The position numbers and the translations under genes were made by a program. Source: Nephromyces sp. MM_2019 (lineage: Eukaryota > Apicomplexa > Aconoidasida > Nephromycida). Taken from it: DNA of 64,000 nucleotides. Positions 1-12,897 of the stretch are shown here, piece by piece. Under the pieces are notes generated by a model. It did not search any database and was not told the DNA's origin. It saw nothing but the letters and a program-made list of their open reading frames with translations. Where the stretch lies: positions 51,282 to 115,281 of the forward strand of contig JADHZB010000135.1 of NCBI GenBank assembly GCA_015657535.1, given 5' to 3'. The stretch's first letter is position 1; each line of letters begins with the position of its first letter.

Positions 1-903
1 CAATAGGAGAGATGAGATGCGCGAAAATAACACTAAGCGCGTACGAATGAGTTTTATTATTTAATTTTTCTCGTTGCTGATAAATTATAAAACGGTCATG
101 AGCGAAATAATTACATCGTCATGGATTTCAACTTCGCCCCCAGGTTAAATTTTCTGATAAAAGCAAAATAATCTCTTATAAAATACTAGATAATACGTGA
201 GGAAAATCTTCGAGTTTTGGTGGGAAGTTCGCACCAGTATTTACTTTGTGTTGCGAGGGTCAGGCAGTAACGTTTAATAGCTCCGAAAAAAAGAAAAACG
301 TCACCATAATTCTGGTAAATCACTAATCCACACTAATAGTTATAAAGCAGTGTCACGCCCTCTTACCCAATGGGGTGAGCTATATTTCAGTTTAAAAAAC
401 AATATATTGCGAGGAAGCTAGCCGGTAGATGCTATTTTTCCATTATTCATAGTTGCGATGCGTTGCTTGCACATGCATTACGTATTGTTCCTGGTAATGC
501 TGGCATGATATAGACGTAATTGCTGCATATATTTTTAGCCAGGACACGATACGGCTCAGGTTATAACTATGCTGAAGTGATTCTGGGGGAAGCTTGGATG
601 AAAAAAAAATAGAATTGGGTTCCTGTACGACTTTCAGCTACGGAAAAAACGACAGGAAAAGGCACTCACTTCCCTTCATTAGCGATGCTAGAAAGCTCAC
701 ACCAATGCCTAATTCGCAGAGCTTGGTTGCAATCTTTGTACTCATGAAAAAATTTCACCAAAATATTATAGATCTATCTGTTTCCCTCTATATTTTCCAG
801 ATATCGACTACCCTTTGCATATTACGTAATAGGCGATAGAATTGAAGCAGCAATAAGGAAGAGGCAACTGGAACTATCCGCTGGAGATTTACAAGAATAG
901 GAC
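1..903. other. Left-edge non-coding stretch
   Basis: No gene is supported here. Open frames are short and begin with non-ATG codons. A short frame of about 20 codons just upstream of the ATG at 904 looks coding-like but ends in a stop in another frame. The stretch probably holds the promoter and 5' untranslated region of the gene that starts at 904. Confidence 0.4.
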
Positions 904-2885
904 ATGGGGCCCTCTATTGGCGCAAAGCGTCTTACGTTGCCACCAAATAATACAAAAGGAGCAAAGTTGAGGGCACAATTCGGAGGCATACTAGCATTAA
1001 TCTTTTTCGCTGTACTTGAGAGTAAGTGCTATTGTGCATTGTCCCAATTCCGGGTTTCGTATTTGGTGCTCGTCCCATACATAAGCTGAACACTTCTTAA
1101 CAAAGAGTAAGATCAAATCAAAGCTTTTTGTTAGAGTCAACTCTGCTAACTAAAAGCTGGTACACCACGGGACACCTCGTTGTTATCTTTCATAACACCT
1201 AGGCACGTTCTATTAATCTTGAAAGGGTACTAAACGAATGATTACTCAAAAAAAAATTCACAAAAAATGTATTTCATTATTATTGTTACCCTTTACACAC
1301 AAAAAAACCTTTCATATGCGATAATCGGCAGGCATCCAAGTGTACGCAGGGTCAAACATATTCGACCATGGAAAAGTTGACCTAAATGGTAGGTACACAC
1401 TAAAAGCACTACTTTCTTGAAATGAATGATATCACATACACAGAACTGTAGAGGCACGCAGAGACATTCTGGATTGCCTTTTTTCATGTAGAAGCAATGT
1501 CGCAAGCTGCAAGAGTATGTTGTAAGTTCCTATTCATGCTATTCAAAAAATTATCCCCAAGAAAGAATTTTTTGCTTTTGGTGTTGCGTCGAAAGTCAGT
1601 TACCGTCCGCTTGGTTAACTCTTAGCGATAAGCTTTCTAGGTATACGTTTGATCGCAAGTTATTACCTTGGGTCACGAAAAATCATCTCCATTTGCACAC
1701 TGTGGGCTAACAAAATCTTTGTTGGGCTTGAATTTCAGCCGAAATTTTGCATCTTGGCCCGCGTTATTCATGGATGACTAAATACTGCCGCGATATACCC
1801 CTTAAAAACCAAGTACACGATTATTTCAGGGCCTAACCTGGCACCGTACACACGATATTTGAGGCTCCAAGAGCTTTACAAGCTCCCTATTGGACAGGGA
1901 ATTACTCTGGACCCTCTCTTCTTACAATGGGGTGAAACACCTGAGAATTCACACAGACATCTCTTCAGTGTGACGCATGTCCATCAAGAACCCGATAAGC
2001 TTACCTTAGAACTCGGAGGCAGATACGAGCTAGTAGCTGCCAAAGGTTAGACAGAGATTATAGAACATTGTTTGGTGCAGCTGGTGGCAGCCTTGTCACA
2101 AATCGCAAAGTTTGCCGTAATAGTAGACTGAATAAAACCAAGCTTGTATGCTTACCAAGCACCAATACGAATGATACATTTGTGCAGAAAACGCCACGCT
2201 GTCCAGAGGTGACCAAATCCTGCACACTTTCGACTTCTCACGAATACTCGATGAAGAAGTCGCCGAGGCTTCAGGCAGAATAGAGCAAGACCCCCATCAA
2301 GCTGAAACAAAGCTTCAAGCAAGGAACTTGGGAAAGAAGCACAGCCATGGGAAATATCCGAAGAACACTCCTGCAGGGATGCCAACTACGTTCTTCGATG
2401 CATATTGCCGATATGGTTGTGGAGGAATGGCAGGTGAGTAGATGCCGCATATGGGCTCCATCCCTTCATGCCTCACGCTAGTCATGCATTCGTCGGTTTT
2501 ATCATTTGTAAAGGCGAGTTTACTAATAATTTAAACGAAAAATTAAATTCTTGTTAGAATAGCTAGAGCGGAAGCAGCAAACTCAGTGCCAGATATAAAG
2601 ATATTGCAACCCTACAACTGCCCCAACGAACACATATATTCTCTTCGCACTTCAGTCACGTTCCCATATTACTATCGCCCATTCTTCGGGTATGGCTTTC
2701 CATTGGTTGGCACTGAGGCTCTTTTCCCGCAAGGATACGGTGGCTATCCAGCAGCAGAAATACTTGCATCACAGGGAGGAGGAAGTTTATCCCAAGGAGT
2801 TAGCAGCCCCACAGTGGCCGGTGGTGCACCTCAAGATGGGGCCGCTCAACAAAATTCCGGGGCCAATGTGGCCACCCTAACTTAA
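904..2885 (+). CDS. Unknown protein with N-terminal hydrophobic anchor, 4 exons, about 300 aa
   Basis: I do not recognise the family. The proposed exons are 904-1021, 1830-2045, 2188-2433 and 2563-2885, and together they give 301 codons including the stop. Exon 1 ends at a strong donor (A|GTAAGT, phase 1). Exon 2 follows TTATTTCAG and enters in phase 1. Exon 3 follows TTTGTGCAG and ends at a GTGAGT donor. The last acceptor (GAATAG|CT) is weak and chosen because it preserves the frame. The protein starts with a basic stretch (K8, R9, K18, K21, R23), then a hydrophobic segment at residues 26-38, suggesting a signal anchor or signal peptide. The middle is hydrophilic. A Cys-Gly segment, YCRYGCGGMA, lies around residues 184-193. 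The C-terminal 40 residues are rich in Gly, Ser, Ala and Gln. Function is unknown. The frame continuity across four junctions is the main support; an extra short exon between 1021 and 1830 cannot be excluded. Confidence 0.6.
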
Positions 2886-4136
2886 TCTCATTGCACAACA
2901 CTTTACTGCTTAACAAACAAAATTCTACTTCCAAAAGAGTAGCGATACACCTGACACACAAATCACCAAATTAGTAACCGCGTCGGGCAAGGTGAACTTT
3001 TTTGACAAAAAGTTTCAGGAAATAACTCAGAAGCTGGCTGATGCCCTCAAAATTAAAATTTTTTAATGCAGTAGCCTGCGAATAGTATTTGAGACTTCAT
3101 ATTTTTACGAACATGCTGCGTGGAGTGCCACAGTTTCATCTTTCATCCCAGGTCGCAAGTATATCGAACTCTTTAAGATGTATTAACTCTCAGTAATATG
3201 CCAATAGTCCTCAGGGAAATCAACACCACATAGGACGTCCAGTAAAAGAAAAACACAAATGCAAAGAGGGCTGGCATCGCCTTATGCACATGCTACTTCC
3301 ATCAATGGCACTGAACAACCCACAATTGTTTTACAGAGCAAAGTTTGGGTGCTGTCGCACCTTCAGAAGAGTCGATATAAAGTATCAGTACGAATGCCCA
3401 AGCATGCAAGTTTGCATGTCAATGTTGTACACATCGTATGTTTTAAACAAGAAATTATATATAGTTGCACCTGCATATGCAGGCTAGAATGCTCAAGCAC
3501 ACGGTTTTATCCAAATTCATACTTCACCTACTAACACCACGTGTACCATAGAGCGAGTAACCAAAAGGGCCGCGCATGACCATGCAGACGAGCAGCACAA
3601 TCGTTTAGTAGTACAAACACGAAGCATACTATTATCTTCCTAAGAAAGTATCACTAAGTAATAAAAGATGTTTCCTGTGTAACCGCTGAGTCGGCTGCAG
3701 GAAACAAAGCCACAGTAAACACAATTTCACACATAACTCCACATCTAATTTTTTTAACAAATAGCTCCTTATAGCAAAAACAAATCAGAGTACCGCAGAT
3801 AATTCTCAGCATACCATCTCATCAAGTGACCGGTATTTGCATCGCGTAGCAACATAAACTCCGCAAAATTTAGGACACCAGCCGTTCTCAAAATGATGAA
3901 AGCTAAATTCACAAAACCAACCATGTCTCCATGCCTGACCTTGACTATGCAGCTATAAAATTTCAAATATATAAATTGAGTCTAGGTGAATCGTATAAAA
4001 AACAGCAAAAAAAAGCTAACGAATAAATGGTAGCATGCACAAAGCAAAAGTTACCATATTCTTACAAAAGATATCCACGATGCTTCTGTAGCTTGAGCTA
4101 TAGAAAACAGCCAGGCTATCCCTACTGCTACTAACT
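2886..4136. other. Convergent 3' intergenic region
   Basis: This lies between the ends of two converging genes (904-2885 on + and the SDR on -). Short frames only. It should hold both 3' untranslated regions. I see no RNA gene or repeat in it. Confidence 0.5.
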
Positions 4137-7100
4137 TCAGGCCTTCCGGCTTGCACCTTGCTTTACAAGCTTTTCACTCAAGTCCCAAAGCTCCTGCAAC
4201 AACATATTGGCACAAGCATTCACACACAAAGATCGTATAAAAGCGTTCATATTTCCAATTAAAAAGCATGAAAAGCCCAGAACTATGAATAAACAGTAAA
4301 AATTTTAGCACTAAAGAAAGATGCGCATTCGCTAGTTTAAGAAGAAGTTTCGTTAGTAAATGCTAAGATAAACTATCCTAATGCATGAAGTACGCTATTT
4401 CACCTTCTGTTTGTTCTCAAGCATTGCACCAGGGGTAATTGGATTGTATTGGCATTCTGCATAGTAGCCTGGTGTTAATTTATCCGAAGACTCTGCACAT
4501 AAATATCTGGCAAAGAAGCCAAAACAGGAAAAAAACATTCATATACGGTGGTGGATTCGTCCGCCATTAGATCAACTTTCACGACCCTCAAAAATAATAA
4601 GAGTACACACGCACCACCTCACCAAGAATGAAGATTGCCAGCACATTATGAAGTTGACATTCATTTCTACATAAATAACTTTGCAAAGCCGCGAACTTGC
4701 AAAACCAAACCGATCGCACAAGATGTTTCTTTTCGGCGACACCCAAAGGAAAAAGACAACTCTTACAGTATAGTTGCAGCTCCCTCTAGAGGTGTCTTCA
4801 AAAAAATTGGAGATATCAAAGTCTTCAGGAATTTGAGAACACCAGAGTAATCCCTTGTTAACTCTGTGCCTACAACACCTGGGTGTACACTGTATGACGT
4901 CGCCGAAGTGTTTGTATTATTATCGAATCTGGTAACAAATAGGAAATAGCAGTACCTCGACTGAAGAGTAAAAATGACTCCAAATCACGCATCAAAAAAC
5001 CAAGTATTACTACTATCACCAAAATACACTGAAATATGCTTAGTTACATTCTCTGAAGAGTCCTGCTAAACCAGACATTACATAGTTTAGAAAGCTGGTA
5101 AAGGCGTCTTGGAGGAACCTCGTTTTTCGCTCCAGATACAATCTCATCCAATTCAAAACCCTGAATAAAAGAGTAGTACGAATACGCGGATTTTATTGGT
5201 TACCAAAGACTATATTTTTGAGGAATACTTTAAGAAATAAAAAAAAAATATAGATTTGATACTGAAGATTTACAAAAACAATCTGCTAAAAAAAGTTATT
5301 CTTCAAGAAAGGCCTTGGATTAAAAGAAAACGGCCTTGTAATTCGCAGGTAGTCTTAAAGCCATGCCCCCATGAAGTATCTTACCTGCGTTCAACACGTG
5401 CAAACCCCATATACCCCTCAACGAAGCTACGTAAATTTAATTCACTATACTAAGCAATTCAAAGCAGCCTTTAACATCAAGGTTTATCCGCATAGTTAAA
5501 CTGGGGACAAAACAGGCATTATCACCTCATGAGTACTCATGGTCGTAAATAGCCTTGCCCAACCAGCTTCCCATATACAAAATATATTATCACTCACATA
5601 AACTACTGCGGAATACGCGTAAAAACGAGGAATGAGAAAAGCGTATTAAATACTTCACGTTGCTCAACTTGTTTTAAGCTCGAGTAATTAACATGGTTGA
5701 GTTCGGTTTTATAAGCATGAAAAATGCATCAGTCAACTTCTCACCGATTGGTAGATATCCCCCATTCCGTACAGAATACTAGCCACATTGATAACCCGGG
5801 TATTCCAGGCCATTATTTTGTCTAACAATAGGTTAGTCAATAAAAAGTGACCAAGATGATTAGTAGCTAAATGAAGCTCGTGCCCATCCTTAGACGTCTG
5901 CATAGTGGTTCCGGCCCATACACCTAGGAACAAACTTTGAAAACGTTAAGAAATCAGTGGAGAAAAGGAAATACTGGACATTTGAAAATCGTAGACTATT
6001 GAGCGGTTACCAAGATTTTGAGGCAGCTTGAAGCATACTCAAATATTCAATAAACAAATTAAGTACATACACAACATTTATGAACATGGAGTAAAAGAAT
6101 AGAAAAAAACGTCTCGCACCCGCTTATACATAAAATCTTTCCGCAGCCAATACCTGCATTGTTGATAAGGAAGTCAACTTTCTGGTCTCGATCAAGAATT
6201 CTATTTGCAAAAATCCTGACGGAGCTTGAATCAGCGAGATCCAAACGAATAACCTCCATAGCGCTATCATAAATAACAGGAGAAACAGAAAGAAAAAAAG
6301 AAAGAATTTACACTAAAGTATATTGATCACAAGACGTAGAATCCTATAGCACATTATTCTAGTTCCAATCAGCACAGCACGGGTGTCTTCCATGGAACAT
6401 ATTATATCCTATCAAATACAATATATATATAATAATATCGTAGAAGAAGTCGGTACAAGCTTCAAAGCCAATCTTCAAGCGTCAAGACTCAGTGGAGTAA
6501 TCCCATAGTGCTTCTAATGCTTATTCTACAAGTCAAGCTGCAGCCTTATCGGCTGTGATGAAGCCCTTTGATATAGGCTTATATATTGAGTCACTGACTA
6601 ATCTAATTAATAAAAGAATAAGCTAACAAAGCAAGCATTCACTATCAGCTAGCCCATTCAAACAAAACCAGAATACAATATATGCACCCACAAATTTATG
6701 AACATGAAAATCCATACAAGTATAACAAAATGTGTTACTGTGATCTGCAGCCTGTTCCATAAATGAAAGCACATGTTTGCAAGCGAAAACATATAAGACA
6801 GCAATATATGTAATGCTCTGGTAATCATGCATATACTTCCATAACAATTGGATTGGATTAGATCTTCAGATGCACAAAATCCGTAAGCAACACTCATGAA
6901 TATGCCATTGCAACAGTACATATATATATACGGAAATATGAGTAACGCAAAGCACGCACCTATTAGGGGGAAGCTTCATGGAATTATTAAGCTCTGCCAA
7001 CATGGCCTGACCACGATTTAGGTCTCGGCAGCCTATTATTACCTGGGCTCCCCAACTTAAAAGTTGTATAACCGTCGCCTTGCCAATTCCAGATGTCCCA

Positions 7101-8562
7101 CCTAAAATTAAATCAAAAATAAACTTCGTAGATAAGAGACTACTCAATTAAGATTGTTTTGGCAAAATTGCTAGTTAGTCAAGATTAAAGAAGCTCAGCA
7201 AAATTTATAGTGTTATAAATACTGCTGGAGGGAAAAAACCAGAGAAATAGAACTTTTTAAATCGAAGATGCTTTTCAAAGTAACAAAACCTAAACTCAAA
7301 AAAACATTACAAACATAAAAAATATAGTATTAGATTTACTATCATGAAGTATCAGCAAGAAAAAAAAGCAGATTGCACGCATATTAAATGGGGTTGAGAA
7401 TTAAGTTCAGGTATAGATAAAGGAAAACCTAAGGCTCATTTAAGGTGATTACAAGCTGAACATTCTTGTTATCGACACTTCCTTCTAAACCAACGGTACC
7501 GGGAGCGAATTACAAATAACCCAAAAAACAAAAATGCTTGATGGCGTCACTAATAATATCAAAAAACATAAGTTTCGCTTCTGTGCAATTCCCCACCAGT
7601 TACGATGGCAAGCTTGCCACTCAGGTCCGGTTTCAAGGAACTAGGCAATTTTCTTCCCCTAGAAATAGTTCTGACGATAAAGAGTGCCACTGCAATTGAT
7701 GCCGCAGTGATACCATACAGAGCGTTGGGATTTTGACTTAACTTCGATCCTAGAATGAGGCGTGAGAACTCCTTAAACAACCTCGAGTTAAGTAAAAACT
7801 TATCCACCAAAGCATACCTGTAAATGAATTCTTACGCTGCATTGAAAGCACTTGGTGAGGATGGCAAAAATATATGCAACACTACGAATAAGTTGAAAAA
7901 AAGTAGACATTCCTGTATGGTGACCCTTGCATATCGCGCAACTCGAAACTGATAAAATAGAACGCGTACATCTATAGTTTTCGATGATCAGCGTTCACAA
8001 GGCCTTAATCAGCGACGCTTGGCACACAAAATGTATTCTTGAATATTGTGACCATGAAGGACAACTGCTTATCAAAAGCACTGTTTTTTTCGAAAAAATA
8101 TTGTGCTTTTGGTACATAGGACAAGCATAACAAGATGCTCAGGAAATGAACCGATACTTGGTCCAATTGTAATGAACACAGACTACATATTTCATTCAAG
8201 GCACCACTTAAGCTACGCAAAATTGTAGCACAGCCCTAAGAAGCACAGTTTGGCAGAGGCAGTAATAAGGCTTCATGTGCACACTACGGAAGCGCACTCT
8301 AAGCACATTGACCCAAGTGTGCGCATGAAAAAGTAACACTAATAGCAACGAAATTTGTTGACACACAGTGTCTTACTAACCCAGACATAGCAGTGGCAGC
8401 CACCAATGCTCTCACTGCAGGCTCACTCCAAACAAGACCTAAATGGCTGATTGCCCGCACCGGGAGGTCTCTAACTGTGTCCTCATCGACATATTTCTTC
8501 ATTTCAGCCATTTCTGCACGGATCATAATGGGATGCAGCACAGGCAGATATTGACATGTCAT
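4137..8562 (-). CDS. Membrane-anchored short-chain dehydrogenase/reductase (retinol dehydrogenase/WWOX-like), 9 exons, about 409 aa
   Basis: NAD(P)H-dependent classical SDR. Exons in transcription order: 8562-8381, 7817-7597, 7101-6960, 6263-6154, 5923-5745, 5160-5048, 4889-4767, 4506-4404, 4193-4137. All introns are GT-AG and the sum is 410 codons. Residues 93-110 form a transmembrane anchor. The Rossmann cofactor motif TGGTSGIG is at 134-141, NNAG at 216-219, the conserved Asn in NHLGHF at 240, the catalytic Ser at 267, and YQLSK (Tyr299, Lys303) at 299-303. A conserved [10 protein letters not shown] stretch follows. All catalytic residues are present, so an active enzyme is expected, anchored in a membrane with the catalytic domain behind the anchor. 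The family includes retinol dehydrogenases, WWOX and related reductases; the substrate cannot be read from sequence. The first exon is inferred: exon 2 has no ATG upstream of the anchor, and the frame at 8381-8562 joins it in phase (phase 2 donor GG|GTTAGT). Start choice within exon 1 is uncertain. Confidence 0.88.
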
Positions 8563-11500
8563 TTAAACACGGAAATACCTAGGAGGCTTGGCCACTTTGC
8601 CATCTCCAGGCGAGTTTACGCATTTTATGTAACAGCATACGCCATTTTACATGCACCAGCAAACAAAAATATGCCTAAATACTCTTGCAAATAGCATGCA
8701 TGGCTCATAAATTCCGGGGCTGCAATGATCACGATAGTCCAAAAAATTTAAGTCAAAGGAATAATAAATTCCTCTACATATGTGGCACTACAATAATATC
8801 CTTAACAATGGCAATATGTTCACTCGTGAAGTCATATGATCCCACGCCCTGGTAGAAGCACCTTAGACTTTAGGGTAACGATATGGGTCAAAAGCACACA
8901 GGATTGTTTGAAGTTCCTCGAGCTCTTCCAGCAGCTTTTACGGTATATTATTTCTAGTTATGGTGAAGCTCATTTGGCTGCTCATTGTACCACGATTCTG
9001 AAGCACAAACCCAAAGTTTGTTACTTTGCAATTGTTCCGACCACGTGGCTATGCACATCCCACTTTCGAATGCGGCATGCCGGGTAGAGCGTCAGGATGT
9101 CATCACCCGCGTGAATACCACTACAGTTTGCTACAGCGGAAATGCGCTGGTTACCAGGTAGTTTCCAGCTAGAAGCACAAGAAAACAGGTGCGTCTATCC
9201 AGCCTACGCCAAATGAATAAGTGCGGCTGCCAAGTACTAACGGTACCATGCGCGTGTACGGCAGCACGCTGCTTATAGGAGTCCTCCGTTGCTTCTCCAT
9301 TGTTGAGCATACACAATTTCCCGGGACCTGCCAATCGGGGGATGTGAAGGGTGGTTAGCAGGAGTCCAGCGATTACCATGAGTGAACGCCGATATAATGT
9401 GGTTGTGACAGCTTCTTTTACCTGTAACGACAGGTATGGCTGACCGTAATTAGGGCAAAAGTTGGTGAAGGAAGCGGCATTGCGTGGAACTAAGAGCTGC
9501 CAAAGCTGCATGCAGGCAGTGCAAGTAACAAGCCGGGCTAACTCCTGTAAGTTGAGTTGCTCTAGTCCAGGTAAGGAAAATAAAAACTTTAACTTTGGCA
9601 TAGAATTTGCTTAGGTGTTTCCCGTGCCATCATTATGCACGATGCCGTTTTTTGTTTTTGGCAAGCTTCTAGTGGAGATGTTTTAAACTGAGCGTAGTTT
9701 GTCCTCGTGTCTGCTACTCCTAAGATTGCGTGCCCCAGGAGTTATTGCACCATTTTCTATCACGATTGTTACGGGCTCATCGTTAAAATTGACCATGTGC
9801 TGCAGGCAGCCTACTACATTTGTTGCCTTGCTCAAAGTTACAAACTCTTGAAGACCAAGATTTGATACATTTAATGAGATTCTTTCTATGACTCTTCATT
9901 TTATTTGCGCTGCTCAAGAATGGAAGCCAGCACCCAATTGGCTGCAATATGCTTGTGCTTTGGTACCCCATTGCTTTCTTCAGTTAGCAAGAACTCTTCT
10001 CGAAGCGCACCTTCGTGATTTCTGTGCCCTTCCTACAATAGGTACGTCTCTGGTATCTTGAAGTATTAAGGGGGCTACGGATTACGTTACATATCAAGAG
10101 CTTCCCTACCTGTTTGTTTTTCGGATACTGTTTTGCCACACATGTTTCCTTTGCCCCCTAAAAATACGACCCAATTCGCCGTCAAGTCACCCTAAATATC
10201 ACACTACTAGTGGGCCTTGCTTCACACATCAGAATTAAGATATTTAACCCGGTAGAAACATGGTACCATGAACAATTTTTTGATGCAGCATGCTGCTGGA
10301 AGGCTAGACCCTGATCTGTTACAATATCCCTGCATCATAGTACCTCGCTACGAGCTACTAGAAATATTCTGCAACTAAGAACGTCATGAGGTATATTTTG
10401 ATGTCACAAAAGTAGATGCTGAAACTCAGACGAATTTTACCTAAAAGTACTTCTGCTGTTGCATTAAGATTTTGTACCAGTCGTGTATTGTTATTTAACG
10501 ATAAGTAGCATTACGTAGCCCTTTTTACATGGAAAGAGAAAAAAGAAAAAAAGATAGTGTGAAATTAAGGATCACATTAATGAGAGTGCGCTGCTTACAG
10601 GCTACTACACCTGTAACATGTGGTACAAACAACAGTTGCTTGGTTTAAAAGGACTTGGATTTTTGCTTTTGTTAAGCAAAACTTAGGAATCAAGAACTTG
10701 CCTGCCATTTTAGCGAAAATCTTTTTTGAATGCTAACGGCGTTGTATGAGTACAAATGGATTACTGCATGATGATCCATCGAATAAATGTAGTACGATTA
10801 CCCTGGGACAAATCAGAGACTGAATCTAGGAAAGGGGGGGTATACACGCATATCGATGTATGTGCAAGCAGGTGGCAGGATTCGTTGACGTACTTCTCCG
10901 CATAAAACACGAAATTATAAGGTTTTAAAACGCTTGTAAGGAGGTATGCCTTGCTATTGGTCATTCATGAGAACTTCACGAAAGGCTCGTAATTTTTTAC
11001 GACAGACTAAAAAGGTAAGCATTTAGCAGTTGTATGTATGGCTAGATAATTAAGGTTGCAACATGTATTATCATTTGTCTTGTATCGGAAGAAATATATT
11101 AGTAAATTATTACATGAGCTGCTTTCCAGGTAGTGCAACAAACTAAGTTAAGCGACCCGACTCGGTAGACTTTACATGCAAGCGGCTCATTGAACATCAC
11201 CGATGCCCCTTATTTTCCGGCACAGCTAGTATAAACACCTCAGGATTGTCACAGGTATACTGGATATCACGTAAAAGGCTCAGATGTGTGCCAAATACTT
11301 GTAGTTTGCCATTGACTATTTCTGATCTAAGTTCAAAAAATGAAGCAGCAGGGCATTATAAAGTATCCTACAAGGCAAATGAAATATTCAAGTTGACTTT
11401 TTAACTATAGCGCTTCCCTTCACAATTATTGTAATGTCGCGAGACTGCGATAATCGGCAACATATACTAAAGCATCATTATTATCAATTTCACGAAAATT

Positions 11501-12167
11501 TGATATTTTTTTTTCCGAAAGAGCGCTGCATTCATTTCCATGAGAAGAATATTAAAGGTCAAACCAATTACGGCTCACTTTGTTAAAAGCCTTCAAGGTT
11601 AGTAATTGCTCATAAAAAAAGGGGGTATTTCAGCAAAAGCTACTAAGATATGCGAAGGGAAACATTAAAAGATTACATTGTTTCGTGCCTTTAAGATTAG
11701 TCAGTTGCGATATTTGTATCTGCATGCCATAAGCATGGTAGACCACGTACTAAAGCCGGACTATCAGAGTAAGTGCAGCAGCAAGGAGCACACAATAAAT
11801 AAGCATGACACACACCACTAAAGTATGTTTCACAGCTTAAACAAATTAACACTGTAGCGTGAGGATTGCGAGATAAACGTTCCGAAATTGCGGAGGTGTT
11901 CGATTTCAGCAAGTTAGGTAATATACAGGGTGTGCCCCAATGCTTCAGCTATGTACAGAAGACGGCGTATGGTAAAGTTCACAAGCATGGCAATAAATCT
12001 ATTCCTATGGCACAGAGGCAGCACTCAAACATTGCATTAAGCTCTGCCGGACCAGAAGATTTCAAAAGCTTTCCTTTGAGTACGAAACGATAATCTAAAA
12101 TGAATGGCTCCTAAGAAACGGGCGCGTATGAAGCGAAGCCGCTTTTGATGGTGGAATATAAAAGGAG
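8563..12167. other. Long intergenic region upstream of the SDR
   Basis: No gene is supported. Its left end should hold the SDR promoter. The longest frame, on the minus strand at 9131-9601 (156 codons from an ATG), has no recognisable motif. About one such frame is expected by chance in a 64-kb window, so I do not call it. The area around 9100-9600 is locally richer in G+C than its surroundings. Confidence 0.4.
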
Positions 12168-12241
12168 TAGGCCGAGCAGGACTCGAACCCGCGACCACCC
12201 GGTCCGTAGCCGGGCATTCTATCCAACTGAACTATCGGCCC
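12168..12241 (-). tRNA. tRNA-Arg(ACG)
   Basis: A complete 74-nt cloverleaf on the minus strand without an intron. The acceptor is GGGCCGA paired with TCGGCCT (a G-T at the first pair), with discriminator A. The anticodon stem is CCCGG/CCGGG and the loop CTACGGA gives anticodon ACG (Arg, reads CGU and, as inosine, CGC/CGA). The T arm is GCGGG-TTCGAGT-CCTGC, containing a good B box (GGTTCGAGTCC). CCA is not encoded. A TTTT Pol III terminator follows at 12160-12163 (minus strand). Confidence 0.96.
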
Positions 12242-12813
12242 TTGAACGAATCCCGAATTGTTCTGGCAATACATGGTTCTATATTTTTGTTGCTTCATTT
12301 TTATTAGGCACGGTCCCATTAACATTGCTGCGGTATATTCATTCAGCACTGCAAAAAGGAAAGCCACACCATTATATGAAATATCCAAATTTTATGCTAA
12401 TTAAGAATGGAAGCTGTCTATGCAGATCGCTGATATTAGTTTTGTACATGGAAAGAAAAAATACAGTAAGTAAAAAAGTTATATTTACTAAAGTGAGCTT
12501 CGCATAATGTATGGCCATTGTTTCCCCACAAGCAATAACTTATATGCCCGAGGCGTGTTTCACATAATACGTAGTTGATGTTCTCAAAGTAAACACAACG
12601 CGGTAAGCACCTGCATTATGGGATAAAGGCTTATTTAGCCGGTTTTCCTGTACCTTAAGCGGTCGTAATTAATTCCTGCGTAGTGTTCGGCCAATCCGAA
12701 CAATATGAATCTCTCAAGTTGCGCTGGCTTCACGCGTGGAGTTCAAGACGTGCTACAAAGGTCAATCAAATTTGATACCGCGCTCGGGCCATGGGATTCG
12801 CAAAGGGAAAAAG
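12242..12813. other. Spacer between the two tRNA genes
   Basis: An AT-rich spacer of about 570 bases. It contains the Pol III terminator of the tRNA-Leu gene at its right end and 5' flanking sequence of the tRNA-Arg gene at its left. A 120-codon plus-strand frame starting near 12145 runs through the antisense of the tRNA and is not credible as a gene. Confidence 0.5.
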
Positions 12814-12897
12814 TGCACGCGATGGGGTTCGAACCCATGCGGACTGTCGCCCACCAGAACTTGAGTCTGGCGCCTTAGACCACTCGGCCACACGTGC
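12814..12897 (-). tRNA. tRNA-Leu(CAA)
   Basis: An 84-nt type II tRNA on the minus strand with a long variable arm and no intron. The acceptor is GCACGTG paired with CGCGTGC (one T-G wobble), with discriminator A as expected for Leu. The D arm contains the A-box-like TGGCCGAGTGG. The anticodon stem is CCAGA/TCTGG with loop CTCAAGT, giving anticodon CAA (reads UUG). The T arm is ATGGG-TTCGAAC-CCCAT with B box GGTTCGAACCC. A TTTTT terminator follows at 12808-12812. It lies on the same strand as the tRNA-Arg gene and 572 bases upstream of it in transcription order. Confidence 0.96.

Noticed and set aside
1739..1829. Open stretch after TTTCAG at 1738 as an extra exon of the 904-2885 gene
   Set aside because: It has no usable donor before the next acceptor; the only GT gives a 17-nt intron and the wrong phase.
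9131..9601. 156-codon minus-strand ORF from ATG
   Set aside because: No recognisable domain, no good splice or regulatory context, and about one frame this long is expected by chance in 64 kb.
12145..12507. 120-codon plus-strand ORF
   Set aside because: It runs antisense through the tRNA-Arg gene and has no protein-like features.
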